DNA of 64,000 nt from Trichomonas vaginalis G3 (taxonomy: Eukaryota; Parabasalia; Trichomonadida; Trichomonadidae): contig NC_067204.1 of assembly GCF_026262505.1 (NCBI RefSeq), positions 17,524,165 to 17,588,164 on the forward strand, in the 5' to 3' direction. Every line of letters starts with the position of its first letter. The stretch's first letter is position 1. The notes beneath the pieces were generated by a model. That model was not told where the DNA came from. It did no database searches and saw only the letters and a list, made by a program, of their open reading frames with translations. Below are positions 39,008 to 50,400 of this stretch, in pieces. The translations under genes were made by a program, and so were the position numbers.

Positions 39008-39631
39008 TTTTTTGAGAAATTTTTTTTAGGATTGGGTTGAAAAAAAAAATCAAATCGGATATAAAATGCTTCAAATATGATATGTAAGCGAAACCCTATC
39101 ATTTCAGTTCAAATACTCGAAGTTGATTACAAAATCGGATCTCATTTCCTAATTCATCAGTTTTTTGGATTGGATTTCTTACTTACCCCTTGAAGTATGT
39201 TATGTATAGAGTTTTCACAAGTTAAGATCTCTTTTCTAATAATTTTGAAATCTTTATTGCCGTTATTTAAGACATTAAAAGAGCCTTTTCTTTTAATTAT
39301 ATGCATTATAACTGATTTGCATTATTTATGCAGCAATCAGATGTGATCAAATAGAGAACATTGAAAAAAGTATAGTTATAAATATAAAAGAAGAAAACTA
39401 ACATGTCATGGATCAGTTATAAATAGTACGATGGTTATCGAGATCAATAATGGTCATGTTAAAGAAAAAGGATAAATATCAGTCAGAAAAATTGAATTCT
39501 ATGGTTCCATTTTGACCCAACTTGATAATGGAAATGGTGTGTATGATTTCTTGCTTATTAGTGTAACCACATTTTATTGGCGCTTCACACCGATATTTTG
39601 AAAGAAAAGTTACGAAATTTTTTTTTAATTG
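39008..39631. other. Gene-free stretch
   Basis: Shared upstream region of two divergent genes (Vps11-like and GT-C-like). AT-rich; the Vps11 start is preceded by TCTCAAAAA. No clear TCAYTT initiator for the GT-C-like gene. Confidence 0.35.
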
Positions 39632-41440
39632 ATGATAATACATCTAATTTTTACGACATTACTGTTTGGATCATCGATTCTCTTCCTTATTAAAAGGAGA
39701 TTCTTACAAGTCCTTACACATTTATCGATTGGATGGCTGATTGGAGCAACTTCAACGTCATTTTTCTTATTTATTTTGACATATTTTGTAGAATTTCAAC
39801 CATCCTTCACCAATGTTGTCATGATATTGCATATACTATTTTCAGTTATCGCAATTCTCATTGTTAAATACGTTCGCAACGTTAGTTTTAAAGATTTATT
39901 CAAAACTTCTATCGAGCCAAATCCTTGGTTGCATTTTCATGTAATACTATCACTAATATATGCAATTACCTTAAATACACGCTTATTTGCTGCTTTTCCA
40001 AATCATATTATTCAAAATTCAAAATATGATATAGAAACAGACCATACAATGGCAACATCCATACTCATTGGTATCAACCGTAAAAGAGAATCATTTTTCC
40101 AGCTAAAAGATCCAATGGTTATCAATAGTACCTATCTTTCATCGCCAACTATCCATTATTACACGGCGTTACTTGTCGGTTTGAATGCCCCATTCCATGA
40201 TATCTCATTTGCCATTTCATTCTTAAATACTTTCGCTTCTGCAGTTTCTCTTTTCCATTTAGCCGGATATTATCATAAATATCAAGCCTATGCAGCTCTT
40301 TTCGTACTCCTGAATGGAGGATGGGCGTTTATTAGGAACTTTACCGTTAGAAATGACCATGTTGATTTAGTTCATAATGTTGGCCGAGAATACCATGTTC
40401 CTATGTATCAAATATTCAGCCAATTCATATTATTCTCCAAAACATACTCATTCGCCTTTCCAATGGCTATTTTTTCCTTAATTTTGTTACATAAATTTGC
40501 AAATACGAATGAACAGTTTGAAAACTATATGGTTGCAGGTCTATTAATTGCATTATGTCCAAGTTTCATGGTTTCAGCTTCATTGGCCATTTATTCCCTT
40601 TGCCAATTGTATTCTGTCATATTTGCTGGTCCATTCTTCATTTCCTTTGTGTTTAAGTACTTCTATAGCAGTCTCAGATCACAACCAATATGGCGCGAGT
40701 ACCAAATGAATGGAATTTTCTTTGCACAAATCGTATCTTGGATTGACGCCCTCGGACCATTATCTTTTATGATTATCTTGGCTCCATTATTCATGACTAA
40801 CCCAGATATCATCCATAAATACGTTTCAATGCTTTGTTCAATGTGTTTCATTTCATTCTTCAGAAATGGAGCATTTTTATATGATAATTCGGCTGCGATA
40901 GCCTTTACAATACTCCCTATTCTTACGAATATCACTTTCGGAGCGTTTGGAAAGTCTGTCAAAAAATTGAAAGAAAAATCTCGAGGAATTTTGATCGGAT
41001 CCTTCTCATTGTTAGTTATATTATCTATACTTGGAGGCGTTATGTCAAACAGACGTCAATTGTCGGCTTTTGAGCCATGTACAGATCAAGAAGCGCTAAC
41101 TGCCTCTCGTTGGGTCGCAACTCATGTTCCAATCAATGAAACAGTCCTTACAATACAGATTCCGTTCAATCCAATCTCTTTTTCGGCTGGTCGTCAGATT
41201 TTCTCATCTTTACCTTATAATATATGGATGAGAGGTGAAGATTTCGCAACTCCAACAGCTGTTTTAAGGCAAATCGACCTTCTTGGAGGTGCTCCGAACC
41301 TTATGAGGAAATATCATATGAAATACCTTCTTGAATTTGTTCCAGTTCCGCTTGTTTCGCGGAATAGGGAACTTCTCGATCAGTTTATGATTGTAGAAAG
41401 CTCGGATAGATGGAGCTTGCTCAAATTACGCCAAAGCTAA
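39632..41440 (+). CDS. Multi-pass membrane protein of GT-C glycosyltransferase type
   Basis: 602 residues from the ATG at 39632; the frame also opens with a TTG at 39629. About 12-13 hydrophobic helices are visible (FTTLLFGSSILFLI, GWLIGATSTSFFLFILTYFV, VVMILHILFSVIAILIVKYV, and others up to GILIGSFSLLVILSILGGVM). A large hydrophilic loop follows the third helix (PNHIIQNSKYDIETDHTMAT, with acidic residues that could hold the active site). The last 110 residues are soluble: ASRWVATHVPINETVLTIQI, then FSAGRQIFSSLPYNIW. This layout, acidic loop early and a soluble C-terminal part with an A-x-W-I-like start, fits GT-C enzymes that use lipid-linked sugars in the ER. The family match is by architecture, so the reaction is inferred. 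Confidence 0.55.
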   Translation: MIIHLIFTTLLFGSSILFLIKRRFLQVLTHLSIGWLIGATSTSFFLFILTYFVEFQPSFTNVVMILHILFSVIAILIVKYVRNVSFKDLFKTSIEPNPWLHFHVILSLIYAITLNTRLFAAFPNHIIQNSKYDIETDHTMATSILIGINRKRESFFQLKDPMVINSTYLSSPTIHYYTALLVGLNAPFHDISFAISFLNTFASAVSLFHLAGYYHKYQAYAALFVLLNGGWAFIRNFTVRNDHVDLVHNVGREYHVPMYQIFSQFILFSKTYSFAFPMAIFSLILLHKFANTNEQFENYMVAGLLIALCPSFMVSASLAIYSLCQLYSVIFAGPFFISFVFKYFYSSLRSQPIWREYQMNGIFFAQIVSWIDALGPLSFMIILAPLFMTNPDIIHKYVSMLCSMCFISFFRNGAFLYDNSAAIAFTILPILTNITFGAFGKSVKKLKEKSRGILIGSFSLLVILSILGGVMSNRRQLSAFEPCTDQEALTASRWVATHVPINETVLTIQIPFNPISFSAGRQIFSSLPYNIWMRGEDFATPTAVLRQIDLLGGAPNLMRKYHMKYLLEFVPVPLVSRNRELLDQFMIVESSDRWSLLKLRQS

Positions 41441-41804
41441 TTTTGTTAGGCATAATAGTTTACGTTTTAAATAGTTTTATATATTATTTTAATATTTCTG
41501 TCTTTTTTTTTCAAACAACATTTAAAATTTGAAAATAATGAAGTTATTTTTATGGGATATTAGTGTCCATGGCGTAATACATTAGACTGTTATCGGAAAT
41601 AAAGAGAAATGTATTCAACTCATGCTGAAAAAGGATTAATTTGAAGCTAATAAAGAAAGAAATCAAATGTTTTTGTGTGAGAGTCACGAATTCAGAACAA
41701 ATAGTTAAGATAAGAAAGAATGCATCAATGATATTGTAGAGATGCACTCAAGTTATGCTTCATCTATGCAGTTGACACTTTTTTGAGCGCAATTTGATGA
41801 AAAA
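41441..41804. other. Gene-free stretch
   Basis: AT-rich spacer upstream of the next gene. ACACTTTTTT at about 41775-41784 may be a variant initiator, roughly 25 bases before the ATG. Confidence 0.35.
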
Positions 41805-43244
41805 ATGGAAGAAGATTATAAATTTGGTGACGAAAAAGAAAATAATGATGGCCTTAGTGGCTTACTAAAGCACTTTGATGCTAAAAATGGAGAATCTAAT
41901 CAAATTACAGAAAATGATGTTTCCATTTTGTTGGGATTAGTTTCTCAATTGCAACAATCAATTTCAGACGGTGACATTACTGCAATAACATCAATTTTAG
42001 ATGAATTTAATCAAGCTCTCGTTTATAATCCAGAAAAAGTAGCCAAAATCCTCGATTTCGATGAATTTTACAGCGAAATTGCAAAATCACTTGTTACACT
42101 CACTGGTACTGAAGATGTTCTTCAAATTTTTAGATTATCTTACAATATATTGATTTCACTTCCAAATAGACAAGAATTTTTCAGTAGTATATTCGAATCT
42201 GCAATAAATGAATGCCAAAATACTGAAATTACTGAAATTTACTCTTGGTGTTCAAAATTAATTTTTGCTTTTATTTCGAACGTAGAAGATAACCAAGATA
42301 ACTTAGATGTGCTCGAAATACGAAATGCTGCAATACAATGCTTAGATTTCTCAGAAGAAGAGATCGAAAACGGTTCAAAAATTTATGAATACATAATCAA
42401 ACATTGTAATCCAAAGATTCTCAAGTACATGATGTTTAAAGATTTTAGAGATTTCATTCTCCACGAAAATCTTTCTCAAACAGCGATGTTGAGAATATTA
42501 AATGCAATTATTATGTATTTAAGCAATTACCCAGATGGACTACAAGAATTTGATAGAAATAATTTGTTTCCTGTAATCCGTGATCGCTTTTTGGATACAA
42601 AATCTCAAGAAGGAGAATTTGAGTGCGATATCATATTATTGCAATCATATTTAAGACTTGTAGACAATCTCATTAATATAAGTGATGGAAATACAGGAAG
42701 AATGTATTATGAACTCGCTGATTTACCACAATTTAATTATTTCTTCACAGAATATGATGAAAGTAAGGAAGGAATAATCGGAATATTGTTACAGATTCAC
42801 AGTAGAGCAATTAATAATATGAAATCTGATAGAAATTTCAGTCAACAAGTTTTATCAAATATTCCACTTGAAGACATCATGAATATTCAAGGATTGTTTA
42901 CCATGAAGTGTATAATTGTTAAATTTATATCAGTTTACGCTAGAAATTTCCAACAACTCGTTGAGCCTCAAAATTTTTATAATTTTCTTTTAGAATATTC
43001 AGAGTTCCTTGAAGAAGTCGATTGCGAAACTGACCATCTTATTTCCTACCTCACAATTCTTCACATTGTTCTGAATAATTTGCAAAAAGATGAGTTCAGA
43101 GAGACATATATCAATGATCTTGTTGAAAATGGCATCTATGAAAAGCTTATGGATTTATATTACGATGCCTCTGACTCTGTTGTTGAATACGTCGGAATTG
43201 TTTTGAAATATTTCCCTGAAGAAGATGAAGAAGACAAACCATAG
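41805..43244 (+). CDS. ARM/HEAT-like helical protein, function unknown
   Basis: 479 residues. Acidic N-terminus (MEEDYKFGDEKENNDG), then helical pairs (DVSILLGLVSQLQQSISDGD, AMLRILNAIIMYLSNYPDGL, CIIVKFISVYARNFQQLVEP, DHLISYLTILHIVLNNLQKD), and an acidic end (YFPEEDEEDKP). The length, the repeat style and the acidic ends match the protein at 23398-24789 well, and the two may be paralogues. Such alpha-solenoids typically bind other proteins. I recognise no named family, and the trichomonad-specific nature is an inference. Codons are strongly A/T-ending, unlike those of dynein or the aminotransferase. Confidence 0.7.
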   Translation: MEEDYKFGDEKENNDGLSGLLKHFDAKNGESNQITENDVSILLGLVSQLQQSISDGDITAITSILDEFNQALVYNPEKVAKILDFDEFYSEIAKSLVTLTGTEDVLQIFRLSYNILISLPNRQEFFSSIFESAINECQNTEITEIYSWCSKLIFAFISNVEDNQDNLDVLEIRNAAIQCLDFSEEEIENGSKIYEYIIKHCNPKILKYMMFKDFRDFILHENLSQTAMLRILNAIIMYLSNYPDGLQEFDRNNLFPVIRDRFLDTKSQEGEFECDIILLQSYLRLVDNLINISDGNTGRMYYELADLPQFNYFFTEYDESKEGIIGILLQIHSRAINNMKSDRNFSQQVLSNIPLEDIMNIQGLFTMKCIIVKFISVYARNFQQLVEPQNFYNFLLEYSEFLEEVDCETDHLISYLTILHIVLNNLQKDEFRETYINDLVENGIYEKLMDLYYDASDSVVEYVGIVLKYFPEEDEEDKP

Positions 43245-43564
43245 AATGTGTTGTATATTAGTATAGATTTTTGTTAATAAAATGTAATTTTTAAAAAAAT
43301 TAAAATTTCCATCTCTTAGGAATCTAGTTTATTAATAACAGTATAATATAAAGCTAATACCTTATAAAGTTATTGAGTTTTTTTGCTGAATCTAAAAATC
43401 AAAACAAATAAAAAAAATCTGGTTTGAAATATGACAATTTAGCATAGGTATATGGTGTTTAGTAAGATTCTAATCTAAAACAAAGATTCGAGATCTTTAA
43501 TTTGTGGAAATTTTCAAAAAATATAAATTAAATATCTTCTTTTGGGATCTTTTAATGTAGTTTT
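43245..43564. other. Gene-free stretch
   Basis: AT-rich; 3' flanks of convergent units. Nothing recognised. Confidence 0.35.
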
Positions 43565-44575
43565 TTATCTCCTCTGCTTAAATAAATCTTTATAGCGATG
43601 GATATTGCCAATATGAGCGGAATTATATTCATGGTAGTAAGAAACTAAATATTTACCTCCAGGACACAATTCAGTTGAAAAATGATTGAGTTCAAGTGAA
43701 ATTTCTTTGTTTGGTCCAATTATAACATTTTGTCCTGGTAGATATAATTTTTCTGTAGTATCAATATATGAATTAGATACTGTAAATGAACCAGATGTAG
43801 TAATTCCGAATAAATATTGTCCATTTTGTTTGTTATTTGCAATGAAACAGTTTTCCAAAGTTACATCATTTTTCCAACAAGAAAACAATGTTGTTTGTGA
43901 AAATGATGTTGTTTATTTTAGTTGGTTTGAGTCCTATGTAGCAAATTCCTGATTCTGCAGAGTTTTCATTAATAAGTGAATATTTTATTGAAGTTGCATA
44001 TCCAGATGATACTCCAAAAGCTGCACTGCCATTAGCATAGTTTCTTGTGATGTTGTCATGGAAAAATGAAATATTTCCATAAGTTAATAGACTGTAAGGC
44101 GTCCAACAAGAGATTCTTGATTTCCATATGTAATCGATGAATCGTGTAGTTCATTGACGTTTGTACTTACATCTGAAATTTCAACTCGGCAAAAAGATCC
44201 GTCACCTGTTGCCTTTGATCCAAAACTACAAACCTTTCGAATAGAGCTTTGGCCTTTTATGATGTAAATTGATCCACCATCGCCTTTTCGAGATGAATTT
44301 TGGAATGTACACGTTGAAATAAGTGATTTAACATCTGATGATTCGAGAACAATAACTCCATCGTCGCCAAGATTTGAAAAATAGACATCACAAACATAAA
44401 AGTCTCCTGAATATCCAGCGTATTTTTGATTTTGATTGTTTATTGATTTTGAATAAGTGGATTTGTAGACTTCTTCCCATTCGCTGCTTGATGAGTGGAG
44501 CAATTTTGAGTCAGGAACTACTTGGAAGCTTGGAGAATTATCCACTACATAAATAAAATTTACAAAAACCTGTGT
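43565..44575 (-). pseudogene. Beta-helix surface-protein gene, frameshifted and 5' truncated near element C
   Basis: Three pieces of one protein can be read on the minus strand. The first (44575-44084) lacks a start and opens with FVNFIYVVDNSPSFQVVPDS, followed by FYVCDVYFSNLGDDGVIVLE and GGSIYIIKGQSSIRKVCSFG. A small frameshift near 44090 leads to YGNISFFHDNITRNYANGSA and SIKYSLINENSAESGICYIG. A second near 43890 leads to VTLENCFIANNKQNGQYLFG and the end HFSTELCPGGKYLVSYYHEY. The repeated short strands with cysteines and N-rich turns are right-handed beta-helix coils of the Pmp-like trichomonad surface family. The 5' part stops about 100 bases before element copy C. The C-terminal style resembles that of the relic at 26996-27931. 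Confidence 0.65.
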
Positions 44576-44671
44576 TCTCTCTCAAATTTTAAGGTTTCGG
44601 GAGTTTGTCTGACAAATTTGTTCAAATTGTCGTTAAATTTTCTGACATTTCTCACAATTTTGAATCAACCC

Positions 44672-45720
44672 TTAAGGGTGCACACGAGATGATCATGTAA
44701 ACTTCAGAATTTAGAACCTTATTTTTAGGCATTATCTTGGCTACCTATTTAGGCTCGAAAAGCAAAAAATATCAAAAAATACAAGTTGACTCCATTATGA
44801 CCCTTTCATGGAGGTAGTTTTTCTCCGCTAGTATTTTCCCTTTGAATCTCTTTACAATTCGAAATCAAATTCAAAACTCAGTAGAAGAAAGGAAGAATCG
44901 ACTTACTACGGTTGTAATACGAATAAATACATATATTTAATTATTTTTATTTACATAATAATTGTTTGAAGCTCATATTCCATCAAATTTTTAAATAAAA
45001 ACATTAAAATGTTGAAAATGTTCATATATTTTAATAGGGTTTTGGCATTTTATTGAGGAATTACTACATACATAGTCGAACTGAACTTGATATTTTGAAA
45101 TTTAAATTATTTATCAAAATTAAAATTTAACTTGAAATTTATAATTATTTAGTCATATTTTGCATAATTCGAAGTAGATTTTGTAAAAAATCAAGAAAGA
45201 AAAATTTTAACGTGCTTTATTTTTTCTTTTTTATAATAATACATATTATTATATAATTAACATATTCATAATGTTTCACCCTTTCAAAAATATAATCCTC
45301 CTCCTCTCAAATAAACGTACATACGGGTGGCCTCTTTTTTCAAAAAATTAAAATTTGAAATTTTGGGCTCAAATATTAGAGATTTTTTCAACCTTCAACG
45401 ATATATGTTGTCTATATCAGACCTCCTTTCTTTTTGATACTTAACATTGTTCCTAAATCTTAGCCGTTAAGGCTGTTCTGAAAATATTTTTTTTTCGAAA
45501 AAATTCGAAAAAAATTCTTAAAATTCAAAAATCCCTTAATTCCTGAGGATTTTGGAAAAAAGTTTTTACATGAACATGTGTATATTATATGAAGTATATT
45601 GATAAGGTAAAAATCAAATTTTATTGCATATTCATCGAGAAAATAAACTAACGAATCCCTCAAAATTGAGAGGGTAATCCTCCTCCTCTCAAATAAACGT
45701 ACATACGGGTGCACCCTTAA
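44672..45720 (+). mobile_element. TTAA-flanked non-autonomous DNA element, copy C
   Basis: Body 44676-45716 (1041 bases), same orientation and nearly same length as copy A, with TTAA at both borders. Differences from copy A are scattered single bases and one-base indels in A/T runs. Ends are GGGTGCACACGAG and, read inward, GGGTGCACCCGTATG. No transposase. Confidence 0.78.
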
Positions 45721-46021
45721 TATAATTTTTGTCTCTCATAAATAAATGAGTTTCTTGTTACTAAACATTAAAAATTAAGACATAAAAAGAATAGAATTTA
45801 GTTAGTCAATTTGATTTTGTGTTAAAATGGAACAAAAATTGCAAATCAACACAAATCAAAGTTGGCAGCAATAAAAACATATGCAAAACATAAAGGTAAT
45901 GATAAAACAAAGTGAAACAAACTCTTTTTCCAAAGAATTTTTTGAATTTTGTATTTTTCATAAAAATTAAACAAAAAAACTGAACTAAATCATAAGAAAT
46001 AACTTGTAACATTAAAACTGG
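45721..46021. other. Gene-free stretch
   Basis: AT-rich; no feature recognised. Confidence 0.3.
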
Positions 46022-47011
46022 TTACTTCTGAGAAATAGCATGCATCAAAAATCTTTTTGCCATGATTTCGCAAATTTTTGTACGAAGTTTTTCCAAAATT
46101 TTTGTTTGTTCGTCGACCACGCACTTGTTTCTGGCCAAAACAAATGGAGTTGCGCCAGCATTTGTTCTTACGCATGGATTTGCGTTGTTTTCGAGTAGTA
46201 AGTCGATAATATCTTCATTCATGACCGAGCAAGCTTTGTGGATTGGTGTCCAGCCAATTATGTCCTTTTTATTGATATCATATTTGTAAAAAATCAGTAG
46301 TTTGATGTATTCTAGCTTTCCTCTTTGTATGCATGTGAAAATAAATGGCCACGAATTGTCATTGGCTGAAAAATCTGCTCCTGCTGAGGCTAATAAAGGA
46401 ATTGCCTCAGAAAAGCCATTTTTGAAGCATAAAGTAAGTGGAGTAATAATTTCGTTTCTAAATGAGAACGTTTGGTTGACATTTACCTTCTTTTGGCATA
46501 AAAATTCGATAATATCAAAATGTTGGTTAAAACAAGCTAAATGAATAGGATAACCATCACGGCAATTCTCTTCTAGGTCTATCTTATGAGAATAAGCCCA
46601 TGATAATATCCTAACATGTCCAAATTGACAAGCGTAGTGTACAATCGTTCTATTCGTTCCATCTTTGATTCCTTCACTGCCTACTTGGTCAGCAATAAAA
46701 ATTATTGTTTCGAATTGGCCGCCGGCTGCCGCAAAATGAATTGTTGTCAATCTATTTTTATCAGGTTCCATCAAATCACGATTATTGTTAGCATTTTGTA
46801 TACATAGGTATTTGAGTAGCTCGATATAGCCGTAATAAGCTGCAATGTGTTGTATTTTCGGTGAATTTAGGAAAAGAGGAGAATATTTTACTCCAATTTC
46901 TTTAGGAAGAACGTATTTTGTTATATCTGACGCACTACTATCCGATCCGAATGTAAAATTATGATTTTTAACTGCAATAAACTGTTCTTCTGTTAAATAT
47001 AATTGCGTCAT
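46022..47011 (-). CDS. Ankyrin-repeat protein
   Basis: 329 residues from the ATG at 47011. After about 50 unassigned residues there are seven or so ankyrin units: KIQHIAAYYGYIELLKYLCI, LTTIHFAAAGGQFETIIFIA, RTIVHYACQFGHVRILSWAY, GYPIHLACFNQHFDIIEFLC, ITPLTLCFKNGFSEAIPLLA, SWPFIFTCIQRGKLEYIKLL, WTPIHKACSVMNEDIIDLLL, and a last partial unit GATPFVLARNKCV. The C-terminal helix (ILEKLRTKICEIMAKRFLM) caps the solenoid. No membrane helix. It is a protein-binding scaffold of unknown partner. It lacks the DUF3447-like front of 25201-26700. Confidence 0.88.
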   Translation of the reverse strand: MTQLYLTEEQFIAVKNHNFTFGSDSSASDITKYVLPKEIGVKYSPLFLNSPKIQHIAAYYGYIELLKYLCIQNANNNRDLMEPDKNRLTTIHFAAAGGQFETIIFIADQVGSEGIKDGTNRTIVHYACQFGHVRILSWAYSHKIDLEENCRDGYPIHLACFNQHFDIIEFLCQKKVNVNQTFSFRNEIITPLTLCFKNGFSEAIPLLASAGADFSANDNSWPFIFTCIQRGKLEYIKLLIFYKYDINKKDIIGWTPIHKACSVMNEDIIDLLLENNANPCVRTNAGATPFVLARNKCVVDEQTKILEKLRTKICEIMAKRFLMHAISQK

Positions 47012-47468
47012 TTATTTTTTTGTCAAAAAAAAAATTCTGGATTCTTGAAAAAAAATGCCACATGATTTCGAATTGAATCTGCATAATTTCTTATAACTTG
47101 ATCCTAAACAATAGTATTCAAACTTGAAAGGGTGCATGAGAAAACTTCAAACTTGATTATTCATTATTCCAAAATACCTTTCTTTGTGTTATATCAATAA
47201 TCTCATAGTTTTAGCATGTGAAGATGCTAAATATATGATAACTTAGAGTATATGTGAACTCTAAGATCCATAATTCACTACAAATCCTATAAATCCTTTT
47301 GATATGATTTATTTCTTCTTGTAAATGAGTTTGCTATTCGGTAACTTTTGATGAAATGCAAGTAATATCAGAGCTAATAAATGCATGTATATATATAATT
47401 ACTAATGCAACAAGATAGAAAAAAATAGATTAATAATTTATAAATAATAAGAAAATAAATTTTTTATT
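47012..47468. other. Gene-free stretch
   Basis: AT-rich spacer. At about 47131 GAAAGGGTGCATGAG faintly resembles the element terminus GGGTGCACACGAG but lacks TTAA. Otherwise nothing. Confidence 0.35.
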
Positions 47469-50400
47469 TTAATATGAAAGTGAGCAAATCATAGCGACAC
47501 CACGTTTGATCCAGAATGATTGTGGTTTATCAGATGGCAACTCGATTGTTAAGACATAGTTTGTAGAGTGGCCAGTTGTAGAAAGAGTTCCCTTTCTTGT
47601 TCCGACCTTGTAAACAGGGCACTCGTAGATTCCTGTTGTTGGTTTCTTTCTGTTTCCGATTGGTTTGAGGACAATTGGTGGCATTGCCTGGAACAACTCC
47701 TTTGGTCTTGGATCAGCGAGAACCTTCTTGACTGGATCCCAAGAAGCTCCTTCGATGAACAAACCTGTGATGTAGACTCCTTCGTCCTTTCTTGGTGGAG
47801 GATTCTCAGTATCCATGACTTCGAATCCGAATGAAATTGTATCGACACCGATCTGGTTCTTTCTTGCGCAGTTCTGCTTGATGCCTGTCAAGAAGGCCTG
47901 CTGCATGAAGAATCCTGAGATCCAGAATACAGTTGGTGGGCCACGTTCTACCCAATCCTGGAGGAACTTGACTCTCTTCTTGAGGTCTTGCATCCATCCA
48001 GAAAGTGGCTTTGTAGATGGATAACCTTGGTCACTCCACATTGTTGGAACATGGTTATCGAACATAGAATCACCCATTGCTTCGAGTTCTCCTGACATGA
48101 CGACAATGCCCTTGAGAGCGTTGATGATATCTCTCAATGATGTCTTGCAAATGGTGATGAGTTTGTTGTACATTTCGCACTGTTGGACCAAAACAGTGTT
48201 CATTGAATCTTCGTATTTAATTGGATATTTCTGCTGGATTGCTGGCATGTCGAATACATCAGGAACTTCGCGAAGAAGATCTGTTGCGAGTCCGTTGATG
48301 ACTTCTTCTCTTGTTTGGCCACTTCCGCCGCCTCCTGTTCTTGCCTGGAGGAGCAACAAGTTGTTGAACATTGTGAATGTTTCTGACTGCTGATAGGAAA
48401 CTTCAGCGTTTGCGTGCAATCCGAAGATGTCTGGAGAATCGTTGATTGGATATTCTCTGATGGAAGCAATGTACATCTTGTGGGATTGCTCAGGAAGGCT
48501 TGTGTATCTTGGATTTTCTGTGAACTTGTATGTATCTGATATGACATCTGGGTTGTAGAAATCGTCCAAAATGGATAACAATGTGCGGCGATCCCAGTCA
48601 TCTGTAACACGACCACCGTAGTTGATTTCGCCGGTCAAATAGGTCAAAACCTTGTAAGGAACTTGGTCGTAGAGATCTAAGAACATCTTGAGCTGCTTCT
48701 GGGAAATCTCCAAATCGCCAGTTGTCCAGTCGTAAATCTGGTTGAAACCGAGCGGTCCGTACTTCCTTCTTTCGAGTGTCAATGCGTGGAAGAAGCAGAG
48801 AGAATAGATGAGCTTGTGGTACTCAAATGGTTTGGCGCAGTCGTTGAGTGTCTTGTCATCGTACTGCATCATTGATCTGAGCAAGTTCTGCTTGATGCCC
48901 TTTGGAGGCTCGTTTGTCATCTTGATACCTCTCTGGAGAATTGAAACTGGGAAGTCTGCTGATGGCATTGATGTGAGCCACAATCTGAAGTCTCTGTTGA
49001 CTTCTTCTGGTTTGATCTTTTCGATCAAAATTTCTAATCTTGGAAGCCAGGAAACAGCGAGGTGGCAGTTCTGGAGAAGTAACCAATGTCCTCTATCCAT
49101 GGCCTCTGTCAATCTCTGTTCGGCGTATTCACCTTGGCCTTGGCCGAGTGACATTGATGACAACTTCTTGCTGAAGTTCTTCTTCTCAGCGAATTTGACT
49201 AAATCTGAAGCAGGATCAGCACCAACTGAAAGTACGAAGATAAGTGGAGCGGTGACTGTTGAATCATCGAAGGATGAACTGATATCGAACTGTGGTGATT
49301 CAAGGAATGCATCGCCAAGACGCTTCTGGATCAGATCTTGAATGGCGTTACCCATTGAGTCTGGTCTAAGAACTCTGAGAACCAAAAGACGCTGGAATAA
49401 TGTGAGTTTGACTTCCCATTCGCCTGGGAACTTGCATCTTGAAGCATCTGGAGAATCGAAGATTGATTTCCAAATGTCGATGTCTTGGACAAATGATTCT
49501 CTGAATCCTTTGAAGTTTGGCAATGTATCTAATGACTTAACTTCGTACCATGACTTGGAAGTGAGCCATTTCGGTGCTGGATTCTCTCCTTCTTCGATTT
49601 GTCTGATTGGACCTGCGATTAAGAATCTCAACTCTCTTGAGTCGATTTCGTTTGCGCCCTGCATGATTCTGTAGCACAAAAGGAATGCGAACATTCTCTT
49701 GTGTCTTTCGAACAATGATCTGCAGATGTTGTTGTAGAAGTTCTTCGTGGATGTGTCAATAAGAAGTGACAATCTTGTTTCTAAAACATCAGATGCAGGT
49801 GTTTGATCAATGCACAAAGAGAAGAAGGAAATGTACCATGCCAATGAGTACTGGTACATTGGATCAACATAGAACAATGTTGAAATGCAGAAGAAGAGAA
49901 GAGAACCACGGAAAGCAACTTGTCTGTATGTTTGTCTTGATGTATCAATTGTTCTTTCTGTTTCTTCGGCTTCTTTAACTTGTTGTTGGATTGTTTGTGA
50001 CATTGTGTTTGATTCTGTGAGTGTTGTAATGATCTCGATATCATCAAGGAGTTTAGATGGCTCTGTCTTTTCGAGGCAATCCAACATCTTCGCACGGATT
50101 TCGAGTAACTTCTTCTGGTTCTTTGAGTTCTGAATAACCAAGTTGTTCTTCATTTCTTCGAGTTCTGGTCTTTCCTTGGCGACAACCAAAGCAAGCAACT
50201 GCTCTTCTAAACCACTTGGTGTGCAAGTGAAATCAAGAAGGCAAACCTTGGCTGATAACTCTGGAGAAAAGTGTGGATTTGGAAGCTGTGTTGTGATGTA
50301 CAGTCTGAAACCTCTGTTGTAAGGAATGACTGTATCACCGATCTTGATGACATCAGCACCACTCTGTTTGTAGACTTGGTTCTGGAGAACTGGATCTAAG

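Noticed and set aside
47125-47150. A further end of the TTAA element family (GAAAGGGTGCATGAG)
   Set aside because: It lacks TTAA, differs in the core and has no partner end.
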